Shown piece by piece: positions 16,602 to 26,861 of a stretch of DNA of 64,000 nucleotides; positions within the stretch are counted from its first letter, which is position 1, and each line of letters starts with the position of its first letter. Origin of the DNA: Clostridia bacterium. Its GTDB lineage: Bacteria > Bacillota > Clostridia > Oscillospirales > Acutalibacteraceae. The notes beneath the pieces are model-generated. The model made no database searches. It was not told the DNA's origin and saw nothing but the letters and a program-made list of their open reading frames with translations. Position numbers and translations under genes: made by a program. The DNA lies in contig JAFQRF010000084.1 in assembly GCA_017410195.1 (NCBI GenBank), forward strand, positions 1 through 64,000, written 5' to 3'.

Positions 16602-17648
16602 ATGAAAAAAATATGTATGATTGTGCCCAATGCTAATGTAAAAGGCGGTATCGCCTCCGTTGTTAACGGCTATAAGGGTTCAAAACTTGAGAAAGATTAT
16701 GAAATAATCTATGTTGAATCATATATAGATACAAGCAAGCTTGCGAAGCTGATAAAAGCTTTTTGTGCCTATTTTCGATTTGCTGAAATACTTTTATTTG
16801 ATAAACCGGATATTATTCATATTCATTCTTCTTTCGGACCTGCTTTTTTTCGCAAATTGCCCTTCATATATATGGCGCATTTTGCTCGCAAACCAATAAT
16901 TAATCACATCCACGGTTCTGAGTTTGATAAGCTTTATACCGACGCAGGTGAACGCAAACAAAAGCTTGTCAGAAAAACCTGGGAAAAGTGCGATCGTTTT
17001 ATAGTACTATCGGATGAATGGAAAGAAAGTTTTTCGGTTGTTATCCCAGAAGAGAAGATGGATGTTATTGAAAATTACAGTGAAATTAAAGCATTCAATC
17101 CGGAAAAGCCGCTTACAAACACGGTATTGTTCCTCGGCGCTGTCAATGAAATGAAGGGCTGCTTTGATATGCCCGAGGTAATACGTCTTGTTTCGAAAAA
17201 TAATCCGGAAGTCAGAATGATTGTTGCCGGCAGCGGCGAAACCGAAAAAACCGCTGAAATTGCAAAAGAAAAATGTGTTGCAGACAGATTTGTTTTCCCC
17301 GGTTGGGTCAGAAATGACGAAAAAGATCGGTTGCTGCGTGAAGCGGATATTTTCTTTCTGCCTTCATATACGGAAGGTATGCCGATGTCCGTGCTTGATG
17401 CTATGGGGTATGGTTTGCCTATTGTAACAACAAATGTCGGTGGGATTCCCAAAATTGTTAAAAACGGAGTTAACGGTTATATGCTTACTCCGGGTGATTG
17501 TGAGGGCTTTGCAAATGCGATTTCCGAAATTCTTTCGGACAGCAATAAAAGAAAAGCTTTCGGAAAGTGCAGTTTTGAAATAGCAGAAAACGCCTATTCA
17601 CTTGAAAAACATATTGAGAAAATCGAAAAAATATACGAAACATTCTAA
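16602..17648 (+). CDS. GT4-family glycosyltransferase
   Basis: 348 residues from the ATG at 16602; an upstream GTG at 16593 is less likely. The C-terminal half has the GT-B donor-site motifs: FLPSYTEGMPMSVLDAM (E-x7-E-like) and GLPIVTTNVGGIPKIV. The N-terminal half holds HIHGSEFD. It is a retaining transferase acting on the lipid-linked repeat unit in the cytosol. Donor and acceptor are not predictable. Confidence 0.88.
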   Translation: MKKICMIVPNANVKGGIASVVNGYKGSKLEKDYEIIYVESYIDTSKLAKLIKAFCAYFRFAEILLFDKPDIIHIHSSFGPAFFRKLPFIYMAHFARKPIINHIHGSEFDKLYTDAGERKQKLVRKTWEKCDRFIVLSDEWKESFSVVIPEEKMDVIENYSEIKAFNPEKPLTNTVLFLGAVNEMKGCFDMPEVIRLVSKNNPEVRMIVAGSGETEKTAEIAKEKCVADRFVFPGWVRNDEKDRLLREADIFFLPSYTEGMPMSVLDAMGYGLPIVTTNVGGIPKIVKNGVNGYMLTPGDCEGFANAISEILSDSNKRKAFGKCSFEIAENAYSLEKHIEKIEKIYETF

Positions 17649-17661
17649 AACGGAGTTTAAC

Positions 17662-18765
17662 ATGAAAATCAGTGTTATTACAATGCAGGGTGTCTATAAT
17701 TACGGTTCTGCGCTGCAGTCATACGCAACGCTCAAATGCTTCGAGAGGATGGGGTACGAGGCGGAGCTAATTGATTATTATCCTGTTCAGATGAGAAATT
17801 ACGGTTCTGTCAGGCAGATTTATACCGATGCAAAGGCTTTTCACGGTAATCCGTTAAAAAGTCTTCTGATTGCTTTTGCAAAGCAGCCTTCAATGAGAAA
17901 GATGAAAAAAGTTTTTGCGCCTTTTTCGTCAAAATATCTTAATCTTACCGATGAATATATGTCAGGTGATGCATTGATTGAAAATCCGCCTCAATCAGAT
18001 GTTTATTGCACGGGCAGCGACCAGGTGTGGAATAACTTCTGGAATGCTGATTTTGATACAGCGTATTTTCTTGATTTTGCTCCCGAGGGAAAAAAAAGAA
18101 TTTCTTTTGCAGCAAGCTTTGGAAGAGATGAAATCACTGAAGAAGAGTTAGCAAAGGTCAGACCTTTACTTGAAAAATATTCAGCAGTTTCCGTCAGAGA
18201 AGATTCGGGACTGAAGATACTTGAGAATACCGAAATTCCTTTGAAAGAGTGTGTACTTGACCCTACATTTATGATTTCAAAAGATGAATGGCGTAGTCTT
18301 GCAAACCCGATAAGTGACAAGGGATATATTCTGGTTTATAAACTCCACGAGGACAGCATTACATCCGAAGTTGCTCTTGAAATCGGAAAAAAGACCGGCA
18401 AACAAGTTATAAGAATCAGCGCAGATTATTTTAAAAGAATCAACGGCGGTAAAACGGTTGTTGCTCCTAAGGTTGAAGAATTCATATCATATATTCTGAA
18501 TGCAGATCTTGTTGTCACCGATTCTTTTCATGCAACGGCGTTTTCAATCGGACTGAATATTCCTTTTATTTCGGTTCAGTGGAAGATGTTTAATGACAGA
18601 ATAGGTACTGTTCTGAGAAAAACTCAGCTTGAAAACCGACGAGTATCTTCCGTTGAGCAGGCTCTTAAAATTTATGATAAAAAAATTGATTTTGAAAAGG
18701 TTGACAGACTTATTGCTGATGAAAGGGAAAAAACACAGGATTTTTTGAATGCGGCATTAAAATAA
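17662..18765 (+). CDS. Polysaccharide pyruvyl transferase family protein (first copy)
   Basis: 367 residues. The N-terminal NYGSALQSYAT and the middle CTGSDQVWN and SFAASFGR, together with VTDSFHATAFS near the end, are typical of the CsaB/WcaK-like pyruvyl transferase family. Characterised members use phosphoenolpyruvate to put a pyruvate ketal on a sugar; many relatives in such operons are untested. The gene is followed at once by an FrhB-like protein, a common pairing. The ATG at 17662 follows CGGAG. Confidence 0.87.
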   Translation: MKISVITMQGVYNYGSALQSYATLKCFERMGYEAELIDYYPVQMRNYGSVRQIYTDAKAFHGNPLKSLLIAFAKQPSMRKMKKVFAPFSSKYLNLTDEYMSGDALIENPPQSDVYCTGSDQVWNNFWNADFDTAYFLDFAPEGKKRISFAASFGRDEITEEELAKVRPLLEKYSAVSVREDSGLKILENTEIPLKECVLDPTFMISKDEWRSLANPISDKGYILVYKLHEDSITSEVALEIGKKTGKQVIRISADYFKRINGGKTVVAPKVEEFISYILNADLVVTDSFHATAFSIGLNIPFISVQWKMFNDRIGTVLRKTQLENRRVSSVEQALKIYDKKIDFEKVDRLIADEREKTQDFLNAALK

Positions 18766-18787
18766 ATTTGAAATTGCAGGGTGAATT

Positions 18788-19987
18788 ATGGCTACATATA
18801 CATTATTCGAGAATAAAGAAAGCTGCTGCGGATGCTCGGCTTGTGCTGAAATTTGTCCTAAAAATGCGATAAAAATGATCCCCGATAAGTTTGGTTTTAT
18901 TTATCCTGAAATTAATTCATCATTGTGTACGGAATGCGGAGCATGCAGATCTGTTTGTGCCATGAGTACGGAACTTGAAGAAAAAAAGCCGCTTGATGTT
19001 ATGGTTGGTGTCAGCCAAGTAACCGATGTTATGCAGTCTGCTTCAGGTGGGATTTTTGCTGCGCTTGCTTCGAAAATACTGGATAACGGCGGTATTGTGT
19101 TCGGTGCATCGATGGAAGTTATCGACGGCAGACTTGCGCCCATGCACATTTCTGTTGAGGATAAAGAATCTCTTAAAAAGCTTATGGGTTCAAAATATGT
19201 TCAAAGCTCAACAAGCGGAGTTTTTGGTAAAGTTAAAACAGCGCTTTGCGACGGCAGACAGGTATTATTTTCAGGAACTCCGTGTCAGGTTGCCGCTCTG
19301 AATTCTTATCTCAAAAGGTCTTATGAAAATTTATATACGGCGGATATTATCTGCCATGGTGTACCAAGCTCCGAGTTTTTTCAAAAATATATTGAATATG
19401 AAGAAAATAAACTTGGCGCAAAAATTACAAATTTTAAATTCAGAGATAAAAATGTCGGCTGGGGTTTGACTGCAAAAATTACATACAGAAATAACGGAAA
19501 AGAAAAATATAAGTGGATTCCGAGCAGAGCGTCGTCATATTACAGTTTATTTCTTGATTCTGAAATATATCGCGACTGTTGTTATTCCTGCAAATATGCC
19601 TGCAGTTCAAGAACGGGAGATTTGACACTCGGCGATTTTTGGGGTATTGAGAAACAACATCCCGAATATTTGGCAACGAACGGTGGTTTTGTTGAAATTA
19701 AGAAAGGCTGTTCCTGCATAACGGTGAATACCGAAAAAGGCTACAGGCTACTTGACAGCGGAATTAAAGTTTCTGAATCGACCTATGAAAAAGCTGCTGA
19801 GTATAACAAACAGCTTGTTTCGCCTAGCCGAAAGAGTAAAAACAGAGAATTTATTTTAAATAATTTTGCAAATTCGGGTTACAAGGCGGTTGAGCAGTTT
19901 TTTGTTAAAAATAATTTTTTAAAGATTCAAATTGCTTTTTTGAAATACAGAATCAAAAGGATTCTTAATCTGCTCAGACTCAGATGA
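18788..19987 (+). CDS. FrhB-like iron-sulfur protein with fused ferredoxin domain
   Basis: 399 residues. Residues ~10-60 hold two 4Fe-4S motifs (CCGCSACAEICP and CTECGACRSVC). The rest matches the coenzyme F420 hydrogenase/dehydrogenase beta-subunit family, with GTPCQVAAL, CHGVP and a CYSCKYAC...GDLTLGDFWG block. In methanogens FrhB carries FAD and FeS clusters, but this family is widespread in non-methanogens next to pyruvyl transferases, where it is thought to be a redox partner or sugar reductase. Nothing nearby suggests F420 use. Its substrate in polysaccharide synthesis is unknown. Confidence 0.82.
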   Translation: MATYTLFENKESCCGCSACAEICPKNAIKMIPDKFGFIYPEINSSLCTECGACRSVCAMSTELEEKKPLDVMVGVSQVTDVMQSASGGIFAALASKILDNGGIVFGASMEVIDGRLAPMHISVEDKESLKKLMGSKYVQSSTSGVFGKVKTALCDGRQVLFSGTPCQVAALNSYLKRSYENLYTADIICHGVPSSEFFQKYIEYEENKLGAKITNFKFRDKNVGWGLTAKITYRNNGKEKYKWIPSRASSYYSLFLDSEIYRDCCYSCKYACSSRTGDLTLGDFWGIEKQHPEYLATNGGFVEIKKGCSCITVNTEKGYRLLDSGIKVSESTYEKAAEYNKQLVSPSRKSKNREFILNNFANSGYKAVEQFFVKNNFLKIQIAFLKYRIKRILNLLRLR

Positions 19988-20008
19988 GCGGCAGGGAGAA
20001 GATATAAT

Positions 20009-21181
20009 ATGAAAAAAATATATATAATCACAAACAGCAGTTTCCCATTCGGCAATGCAAATTCAAATTATATCCGATATTTTTCATTGGCTCTTTTGTC
20101 AGCAGGCTGGCAGGTTTCCGTTATCGGAAGCGACATGAATTCCGGTAAGGCAGAAAGCGGAAATTATAACGGAATTGAATTCCAAAATATTAAGCTTCCT
20201 TCGTTCAGATTTCCTTTTCATCTTCGGGATCATCTTTTCTACGGTTCGGAACTAAAAAAAGTTCTCAGTAAGATTAAAATAGAGAAGGATGCCTATGTTT
20301 TTGTATATTCAATGTATTTAGATTTGGTTAAAACTGTTTTTGAAGAAACAAAGCATCTTGAAAAAGGTCATCTGAGTATGGTGATGGTTGAGTGGTTTCA
20401 GCCGTTTCAGTATCGGTTCGGCAGGCTTAACCCGGATTATCAGTGTTGGAAGTATACATTTGAAAAACTTGCAACGAGATATCCGAAAGTTATTCCGATA
20501 AGCAGAAAGCTTGGTGAATTCTATTCTCAGGCGGGTTGTGACGTCCTCGTGTTGCCTATAATGGCGGATGTTGAAAATAACGTTAATGATTTGCCGCCGA
20601 AGAAATTTGACGGAATTTTTGATTTTATTTATCCGGGTGATGCCAATAAAAAAGACACCTTTGACGGTCTGCTTGAGGCTATCGGTGAACTCAGCGAAGA
20701 AGAAATCGGCAGAGTCAGATTTCATTTTACCCTTCTTTCCGAGGATAATGCTGATGCTATGATTTCGAATAAAAAACTTGATGCTCAAAAAATAAAAAAA
20801 GCCTTGGTTTTCCACGGAAGACTTGAATACTCAAAGTTGTTAGAACTTTATAAAACGGTTGATTTTCTTTTTATCCCAAGAGAAAAAAATGTTGTTACTT
20901 TGTCAAATTTTCCGAGTAAAATACCAGAGCTTATGTGTTACGGAGTAGTTCCTGTATGTTCAAGAGTCGGTGACTATGCGGATTTATATCTTTCTGACGG
21001 AACCGACAGCATCATTTTTGACGGAGCAGATAAAGACGGCTGTCTTGACGGCTTAAAAAGAGTTCTTTCCATGACTGAGCATGAGCTTGATACCATGAAA
21101 TCGAATGCGGTCAGATGTGCGTGTGAAAAGTTTGATTATCATAATTGGAGCAAAAAAATTGAGGAGTTCATACTTGGTTGA
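20009..21181 (+). CDS. Glycosyltransferase, GT-B fold
   Basis: 390 residues. The opening IITNSSFPFGNANSNYIRYF and the late FIPREKNVVTLSNFPSKIPELMCYG resemble GT4-like GT-B enzymes, with a glutamate in the donor loop. It is less typical than the neighbouring transferases, so the family is assigned by fold and context. It is presumably cytosolic and extends the repeat unit. Confidence 0.75.
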   Translation: MKKIYIITNSSFPFGNANSNYIRYFSLALLSAGWQVSVIGSDMNSGKAESGNYNGIEFQNIKLPSFRFPFHLRDHLFYGSELKKVLSKIKIEKDAYVFVYSMYLDLVKTVFEETKHLEKGHLSMVMVEWFQPFQYRFGRLNPDYQCWKYTFEKLATRYPKVIPISRKLGEFYSQAGCDVLVLPIMADVENNVNDLPPKKFDGIFDFIYPGDANKKDTFDGLLEAIGELSEEEIGRVRFHFTLLSEDNADAMISNKKLDAQKIKKALVFHGRLEYSKLLELYKTVDFLFIPREKNVVTLSNFPSKIPELMCYGVVPVCSRVGDYADLYLSDGTDSIIFDGADKDGCLDGLKRVLSMTEHELDTMKSNAVRCACEKFDYHNWSKKIEEFILG

Positions 21182-21198
21182 CGGAAAGGAAACAACAT

Positions 21199-21822
21199 AT
21201 GAAATTAATTTATTATTTTAAGAAGTTTATTAATATTTACAGCAGGAGGCTCTGGTCGCCGCTTAACAAATTGTTGCTAAACCTTAACGGTGTTAAGGTT
21301 GGGAAAGGACTCAGTGTCAGGGGCATGATATATATTTTCAGACATCAGGCAGAGAGCAGAGTTAAAATCGGTGATAATGTTTCAATTAATTCAGGCGCAA
21401 AAACAAATCCTATCGGATTTGGTGACAGAATGAGAATTCAAATGGTTGACAGCGGCATACTTGAAATCGGCAGCGGCTGCAAAATTTCAAACGCTGCAAT
21501 TACATGCGCAAACAGCGTAAAGCTCTGCGACAATGTTATGCTCGGCGCAGGCGTAAAAATCTATGATACAGATTTCCACCCCTTGAGCTATGAAGACAGA
21601 ATAAAGCCGTATTCTCCCGATATTCCGGTTAAAACTGCCCCTATTGTTATCGGCGAAGGTGCATTTATCGGGGCAGGCTCAATTATTCTTAAAGGAGTAA
21701 CTGTCGGTATGCACAGCATTATCGGTGCCGGCTCGGTTGTAACAAAAGATGTTCCTGATTATGAGATTTGGGGAGGGAATCCCGCAAAATTTATCAGAAA
21801 AACTTCGGATTCGGAGAAATAA
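21199..21822 (+). CDS. Hexapeptide-repeat O-acetyltransferase
   Basis: 207 residues. The C-terminal half has the left-handed beta-helix repeats and the maltose/galactoside acetyltransferase pattern: a DTDFHPL block, IGEGAFIGAGSIILKGVTVG and GAGSVVTKDVP...GNPAKFIR. The first ~50 residues are hydrophobic and basic, unlike Maa/LacA, similar to capsule members such as WcaF. It should acetylate a sugar of the repeat unit with acetyl-CoA. The ATG at 21199 follows AAAGGA at eight bases; an overlapping TTG at 21178 is unlikely. Confidence 0.85.
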   Translation: MKLIYYFKKFINIYSRRLWSPLNKLLLNLNGVKVGKGLSVRGMIYIFRHQAESRVKIGDNVSINSGAKTNPIGFGDRMRIQMVDSGILEIGSGCKISNAAITCANSVKLCDNVMLGAGVKIYDTDFHPLSYEDRIKPYSPDIPVKTAPIVIGEGAFIGAGSIILKGVTVGMHSIIGAGSVVTKDVPDYEIWGGNPAKFIRKTSDSEK

Positions 21823-21824
21823 GA

Positions 21825-23030
21825 ATGAAAAAAATTCTCTACATTAATGTGACATATAAAAATGCAAGTACCGGGAGAATAATCAATGATATCGTCAAGG
21901 GCGGTGACAACGATAAATTTGATTACAGAGTTGTTTTTCAGGTTGGCGGAAATGCCGATTCAAATTCTTTTCAATTTGAAAAAAAGTTTGAAAACGTAAT
22001 CCGCAGGGGAGTTCATAAATTTTTCGGTAATGTCGGTTTTGTAACTGTTTCTCAGACAAAACGCATGATAGAGGAAATCAAACGTTATAATCCTGATCTT
22101 ATTCATATTCACACAGTTCATCATCAATGTACGGATTATATGCAGCTGTTTAAGTTCCTTCGTGATTTCGGAAAGCCGGTTGTTTATACTTTACATGATT
22201 GTTGGGCATTTACGGGCGGATGCTATCATTATACCGAGCAAGGGTGCAGCGGATTTAAGAAAGATTGCAGCTGTTGTCCTAAGAATTCGGATGAGCTTGA
22301 ATGCAGTCCTCGAAAAACCTCTCAAGAACTCAAAGAAAAGACGGATTTATATAAATCATTTAAACATATTTGCTTTGTCGGAGTTTCAGAGTGGATGTGT
22401 GCAGAAGCGAAGAAATCCTTGATTGGTCAATTGCCGATAATCTGTATCAGAAACGGTGTTGATACAGAAATATTTAAAGATTTAAAACATCATGAAAAGA
22501 TTTATAAACTTAAATCGAAGCTTCTCGGCGAAAAAAAGCACCTTGTTCTCGGTGTTGCAAGTGCGTGGAGTGAAAAAAAGGGTCTTTCTTCGTTTTACCG
22601 TTTTGCCGAAAAGCTTGGAAATGATTACAGGGTATTGCTTGTCGGCGGTAATCTGCCTTCTCAGCGTCCTGTGATTGATAATCTTACCTTCTACGGAAGA
22701 ACAGACAATGTTGAAGAGCTTGCGGATATTTATAACTGCGCAGATGTTCTTGTTAATCTTTCTGTCGAAGAATCCTTCGGACTTGTAACTGCAGAAGCGG
22801 CAGCCTGCGGAACTCCGGTTATAGCATATGATTCAACCGCCAACAGCGAACTAATTAAAATGACAGGAGGAAGACTTATTTCCTTGGGCGATGAAATGAC
22901 TTTTATTGAAGAAATCGAAAGAATATGCAACCGCAGCAAACCATCTGAGAATTTATCCGAAATAAGAGCTTCGGTTTCAAAAGAAAGAATGGTCAGGGAG
23001 TATTGGGAACTGTATAATTCTATTTTATAA
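21825..23030 (+). CDS. GT4-family glycosyltransferase with Cys-rich insert
   Basis: 401 residues. The donor motif VNLSVEESFGLVTAEAAACGTPVIAY is clear. A Cys-rich insert after HDCWAFTGGC (~125-160, seven or more Cys) is typical of WcaC-like colanic-acid type transferases. The ATG at 21825 lies three bases past the acetyltransferase stop, with GGAG upstream. It should work on the lipid-linked intermediate. Confidence 0.87.
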   Translation: MKKILYINVTYKNASTGRIINDIVKGGDNDKFDYRVVFQVGGNADSNSFQFEKKFENVIRRGVHKFFGNVGFVTVSQTKRMIEEIKRYNPDLIHIHTVHHQCTDYMQLFKFLRDFGKPVVYTLHDCWAFTGGCYHYTEQGCSGFKKDCSCCPKNSDELECSPRKTSQELKEKTDLYKSFKHICFVGVSEWMCAEAKKSLIGQLPIICIRNGVDTEIFKDLKHHEKIYKLKSKLLGEKKHLVLGVASAWSEKKGLSSFYRFAEKLGNDYRVLLVGGNLPSQRPVIDNLTFYGRTDNVEELADIYNCADVLVNLSVEESFGLVTAEAAACGTPVIAYDSTANSELIKMTGGRLISLGDEMTFIEEIERICNRSKPSENLSEIRASVSKERMVREYWELYNSIL

Positions 23031-23053
23031 TTAATCAGAAAGGAGAAGTTCGG

Positions 23054-24292
23054 TTGAAAGTTGCTTTTGATGATAAAAAATTTGATATCGATGAAATTCT
23101 CTTCTCTTTTTTGATTACTAATTTACTTCTTCTTGTCTTCATAAATGAAGGACAGCTTCTGGTCGAATTTGCAATTTCGGTTTTTTGTTCCGTGAGAATA
23201 ATTATGATGATGCACGGAGACAAGTACATAACTGGTAAGGTTTTGATTTCTGTATGCTTTTTTGCATATTTGACATTTATAACCGTGTTGCAGGGATTTG
23301 ATTTTACTTACTATACAGATAATTTCAAACTCGTTTACAGACCTCTTGTTGTTTTTCTCTATTTATCAACGCTTTTGCTTCAGAAGCCGAATGTTATCAA
23401 GAAAATTCTTGAAAAAAATTATCTTTTTTTTAATATATATTATTCGGTTAATCTTGTTTATCTTTTATATCAGTCCACAACCTCTATTTTTTACGATAAT
23501 ATAACCGGATTTTTGGGGATTTACGGAACACACAGACTTACTGCGTTTACAACATTTTTGGTTTTACTCAACATCAGTCTGATTCTTAATTCGAAAATAA
23601 AAAGAAAATGGATATTGCTTGTTTATACTCTTTATATTGCTGTTTCAACTTTTATTGTTTCGAATATAAACGATAATACTGCTGTTTTTATTTTCTTGCC
23701 GCTTTCTGTTTTACTTTATCTTTTTTGCTCAGGTCGAATTTCACCCAAAATGCTGCTTAGCGTTGCGGCAATAGGTGTATTATTTATTCTGCTTTTTTCA
23801 CAGATGATGAAAAACGAAGAAATCTTATATTTTCTTGAATCAAGACTTTTTAATAAAATTGAAGGAATGATGAATGTTTTTGACGGTGAGAGCATCGAAG
23901 AAGAAAGAATGGTTTACGTCGAGTATGCTTTTGAGAAACTCAACGGTGCGGCCTGCGGAGTCGGAATGGGCAGCATAAAAATAATAGGTGATCCGACAAT
24001 TTCAAGCCTTGACATCCTGCTGCGAAATTGGGGAATGAGCAATATGGCTTCGTTTATAAGCATCGGCGGTATCGCATTTCTGATACTTTATATCATTGCT
24101 TATGTTGTTTTTATTGCTTATCCTCATTCCGGCGTTCGAATTTATATTGCTTTTTTTGTTTTGCTTTTTGTTCTTGTTTATTACGGTCAGCCGCTTACAA
24201 GCATTCCGATGATAACAGCAGTCTGGATGATGCTTTATCCTTTCTTAAGCAACAGAAATTTTAAAATTTATCAGAACGAGGGTGAAATATAA
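23054..24292 (+). CDS. Probable polysaccharide polymerase (Wzy-like)
   Basis: 412 residues with about ten to twelve hydrophobic helices and one longer extracytoplasmic loop near 265-315. No strong family motif is present, as usual for Wzy. The start is TTG with AGGAG eight bases upstream; the next in-frame Met is far inside, so the TTG is accepted. An operon with a flippase, initiating enzyme and LCP protein needs a polymerase, and this is the only candidate. Confidence 0.68.
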   Translation: MKVAFDDKKFDIDEILFSFLITNLLLLVFINEGQLLVEFAISVFCSVRIIMMMHGDKYITGKVLISVCFFAYLTFITVLQGFDFTYYTDNFKLVYRPLVVFLYLSTLLLQKPNVIKKILEKNYLFFNIYYSVNLVYLLYQSTTSIFYDNITGFLGIYGTHRLTAFTTFLVLLNISLILNSKIKRKWILLVYTLYIAVSTFIVSNINDNTAVFIFLPLSVLLYLFCSGRISPKMLLSVAAIGVLFILLFSQMMKNEEILYFLESRLFNKIEGMMNVFDGESIEEERMVYVEYAFEKLNGAACGVGMGSIKIIGDPTISSLDILLRNWGMSNMASFISIGGIAFLILYIIAYVVFIAYPHSGVRIYIAFFVLLFVLVYYGQPLTSIPMITAVWMMLYPFLSNRNFKIYQNEGEI

Positions 24293-24293
24293 A

Positions 24294-25418
24294 ATGAAAA
24301 CGGGAATACTCACTTTCCATTATGCAATTAATTACGGTGCGGTTCTTCAAATGTATGGTTTGAAAAAAAAGTTGGAATCGCTCGGTCATGATGTCGAAAT
24401 CATAAACTATGTTCCGTCGGATTTTGACAGAGACAGTCTTCGCAGCACTCTCAGGGTGTCGGGAATTAAGAAGAAAACAGATATTAAAAATTCTCTGAAG
24501 CGTATTTATATTAATCTGAAAAATCAAAAAAATCTTTTTAAATCTTTTGACGGATTTTTGGATGAATATTTTAAACTTTCCGATCCTGCAAATGATTTCG
24601 AATGGAAAAGTGTTGTTGAAAATTATGATTATGTTTTTGTAGGAAGCGATCAGGTATGGAATCCTTCTAACAGAAAGTCTGACATCTATTTTCTTAATAC
24701 AGGTTCCGATAAGCCTGCAAAAATATCTTATGCAGCTGATTCCACCAACGATAAGGTTCAGTCCGAAACAGTCGGTAATCTTGCATCGGCTTTGTCGCAG
24801 TTCAGAGGCATTTCGGTTCGAAATGCCCATTCATGCCGTTTTGTTGAAAAAATAACCGGAAAAAGTCCGGAAATCGTTCCTGATCCGGTGATACTCTGCG
24901 ATTTTTCAGAATTCTGCAAGCCTTTATCGGGTGAAAAATATGCTTTGGTTTACATTCTCGGTAAGGAAATAAAAGGCGGTCATGATGCTGTGATTTCTCT
25001 GATAAAGGAGAAATATGTAAATCTGAAAATTATTCAGGTTGTTATGATGAAGCAAAAAGAGTTTATGATTCTTGATTCTGCCGATAAAAAAATATATTCA
25101 TGCACTCCCGATGAATGGGTTAATCTGATTTATAATGCAGAATTTGTTTATACGGACTCATTCCATTGCATTCTTTTTTCGATGAAATTTCATAAGAATT
25201 TTCTTTCATATTATGCAGATGAGCTTCGTGCACCGAGACTTATTGCTTTGCGTGAGCAATACGGTTTAGGCAGCAAAATTGTTTCGTCTGCCGAAGAAGC
25301 CAAGGAGTGTAAAAGCATTGATTTCGAATTGAATTACGATGCGATTGATTCGATATTTGAGGATCAGAAAAAAATAGGTACGAATTTTATAATAAAACAC
25401 ACAGAGGCGATTAAATGA
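24294..25418 (+). CDS. Polysaccharide pyruvyl transferase family protein (second copy)
   Basis: 374 residues. NYGAVLQMYGLKKKL, VGSDQVWNPSN, SYAADS and TDSFHCILFS place it in the same family as the protein at 17662-18765, with only moderate likeness. It is separated from the second FrhB-like protein by the flippase gene. The ATG at 24294 is preferred to the GTG at 24282, which overlaps the previous gene. A second pyruvylated sugar, or a different activity, is possible. Confidence 0.85.
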   Translation: MKTGILTFHYAINYGAVLQMYGLKKKLESLGHDVEIINYVPSDFDRDSLRSTLRVSGIKKKTDIKNSLKRIYINLKNQKNLFKSFDGFLDEYFKLSDPANDFEWKSVVENYDYVFVGSDQVWNPSNRKSDIYFLNTGSDKPAKISYAADSTNDKVQSETVGNLASALSQFRGISVRNAHSCRFVEKITGKSPEIVPDPVILCDFSEFCKPLSGEKYALVYILGKEIKGGHDAVISLIKEKYVNLKIIQVVMMKQKEFMILDSADKKIYSCTPDEWVNLIYNAEFVYTDSFHCILFSMKFHKNFLSYYADELRAPRLIALREQYGLGSKIVSSAEEAKECKSIDFELNYDAIDSIFEDQKKIGTNFIIKHTEAIK

Positions 25419-26854
25419 GTTCACAAAACGGCAAATATAAGAAGCTTGCAAAAAATACCGTAGTATTCATGGTCGGTAATTTCGGCAGCAAGCTGATTTC
25501 TTTTGTTATCGTTCCGCTTTACACTTATGTTTTGACAACTGAAGAGTACGGAATTATTGATCTGTTTACGACAACGATAAATCTGATACTGCCGTTTATG
25601 ATTTTAGGGCTTAACGAAGCTGTACTCAGATTTCTCGCCGGAAAAGAAATGAAAAAAGAAACTGTGGCATCGGATTGTTTTGTGGTGTTTCTGCTTAATT
25701 CACTGATAGTATGGGCTTTGTATCCGCTATACAGCGGATTGCCTGCTCTCGGTGAACACGCTTTTCTTTTTACAGTTCTTTTAACCGTTATGGCATTTAA
25801 TCAGGTGTTTTTGCAATATTTGAGAGGTAACGGACAGACTGTTGCCTTTGCTATGAACGGAATAATAATAACTGCAGTCACCGTTCTTGCCAACCTCTTT
25901 TTTCTGCTTTATTTAAAAATGGGAATCAAGGGCTATCTGCTTGCATTTATTATCGCTCAATTGTGCAGCGCAGTTGAAATTATCTTTGCTTCAAAACTGT
26001 GGCGTGATATTCGGTTCAAACATATCAATAAAAAGATGCTGCGTGAAATGCTCAGCTATTGTCTGCCGCTTATACCCGGCAGTCTTATGTGGTGGGTTAT
26101 GAATGCAGGGGACAAATATATGATTAATTATTTTATTGATGCATCGGCAAACGGAATTTATTCGGTTGCTCATAAATTTCCGACGATAATCAACATGTTC
26201 TATGCAGTATTTATGCAAGCATGGCAGTTATCTGCAATAGAAGAAAAAAAATCCGATTCAAGCTCAGGTTTTCACAGTAATGTTTACAGGTATATCCTTG
26301 CTGTTCTTGCGATTGTCGGCTCAGGGATAATTCTGGTTTCTAAGCCGCTTTATCTTTATGTTATGGAAAGCGAATTTAAAATTGCGTGGCAAAGCGTACC
26401 GCTTCTCATAATTGCGCAGGTTTTTTCTTGCCTTACCGGCTTTTTCGGAACGGTATATGTTGTTGAAAAAAAGACTAAAAAAGCGTTGATAACTACTATG
26501 TGCGGCGCAATAGCAAATCTTGCATTTAATCTTGTTCTTATTCCTAAATTCGGGCTTATCGGAGCAGCAGCGGGAACTATGCTCGGATATACGGTTGCTG
26601 CATCGATGAGAATGCTTGATACAAAAAAATATATAAATATTGATTTAAAAATCAAAAAAGTATTGCCTGCTGTTGCGGTCCTTTTGATGCAAACGGGATT
26701 TTTGTTTGCTGATTTAGGAGTGTGGGTCTATATCATTCAAGTGATATGCATGGCGGTTGAATTAATCATTTTCAAGGCGGAAGTTTCGCTCGTTTTTTCG
26801 TTTTCTTGCTCTTTTATCAAAAATAAATTGTTCAAATCAAAACGGATGGGGTAA
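25415..26854 (+). CDS. Wzx-type oligosaccharide flippase
   Basis: 479 residues, about 14 membrane helices. The opening (KNTVVFMVGNFGSKLISF, then Y-x-x-Y-V-L-T-T-EEYG) is the standard start of MOP-superfamily polysaccharide flippases. It moves the undecaprenyl-linked repeat unit to the outer face for polymerisation. Start overlaps the previous stop (ATGA). Confidence 0.9.
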   Translation: MSSQNGKYKKLAKNTVVFMVGNFGSKLISFVIVPLYTYVLTTEEYGIIDLFTTTINLILPFMILGLNEAVLRFLAGKEMKKETVASDCFVVFLLNSLIVWALYPLYSGLPALGEHAFLFTVLLTVMAFNQVFLQYLRGNGQTVAFAMNGIIITAVTVLANLFFLLYLKMGIKGYLLAFIIAQLCSAVEIIFASKLWRDIRFKHINKKMLREMLSYCLPLIPGSLMWWVMNAGDKYMINYFIDASANGIYSVAHKFPTIINMFYAVFMQAWQLSAIEEKKSDSSSGFHSNVYRYILAVLAIVGSGIILVSKPLYLYVMESEFKIAWQSVPLLIIAQVFSCLTGFFGTVYVVEKKTKKALITTMCGAIANLAFNLVLIPKFGLIGAAAGTMLGYTVAASMRMLDTKKYINIDLKIKKVLPAVAVLLMQTGFLFADLGVWVYIIQVICMAVELIIFKAEVSLVFSFSCSFIKNKLFKSKRMG

Positions 26855-26861
26855 TGTTATT

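Noticed and set aside
18788..19987. Evidence for coenzyme F420 metabolism
   Set aside because: FrhB-like proteins are common in non-methanogen polysaccharide operons; no F420 synthesis gene is present here.
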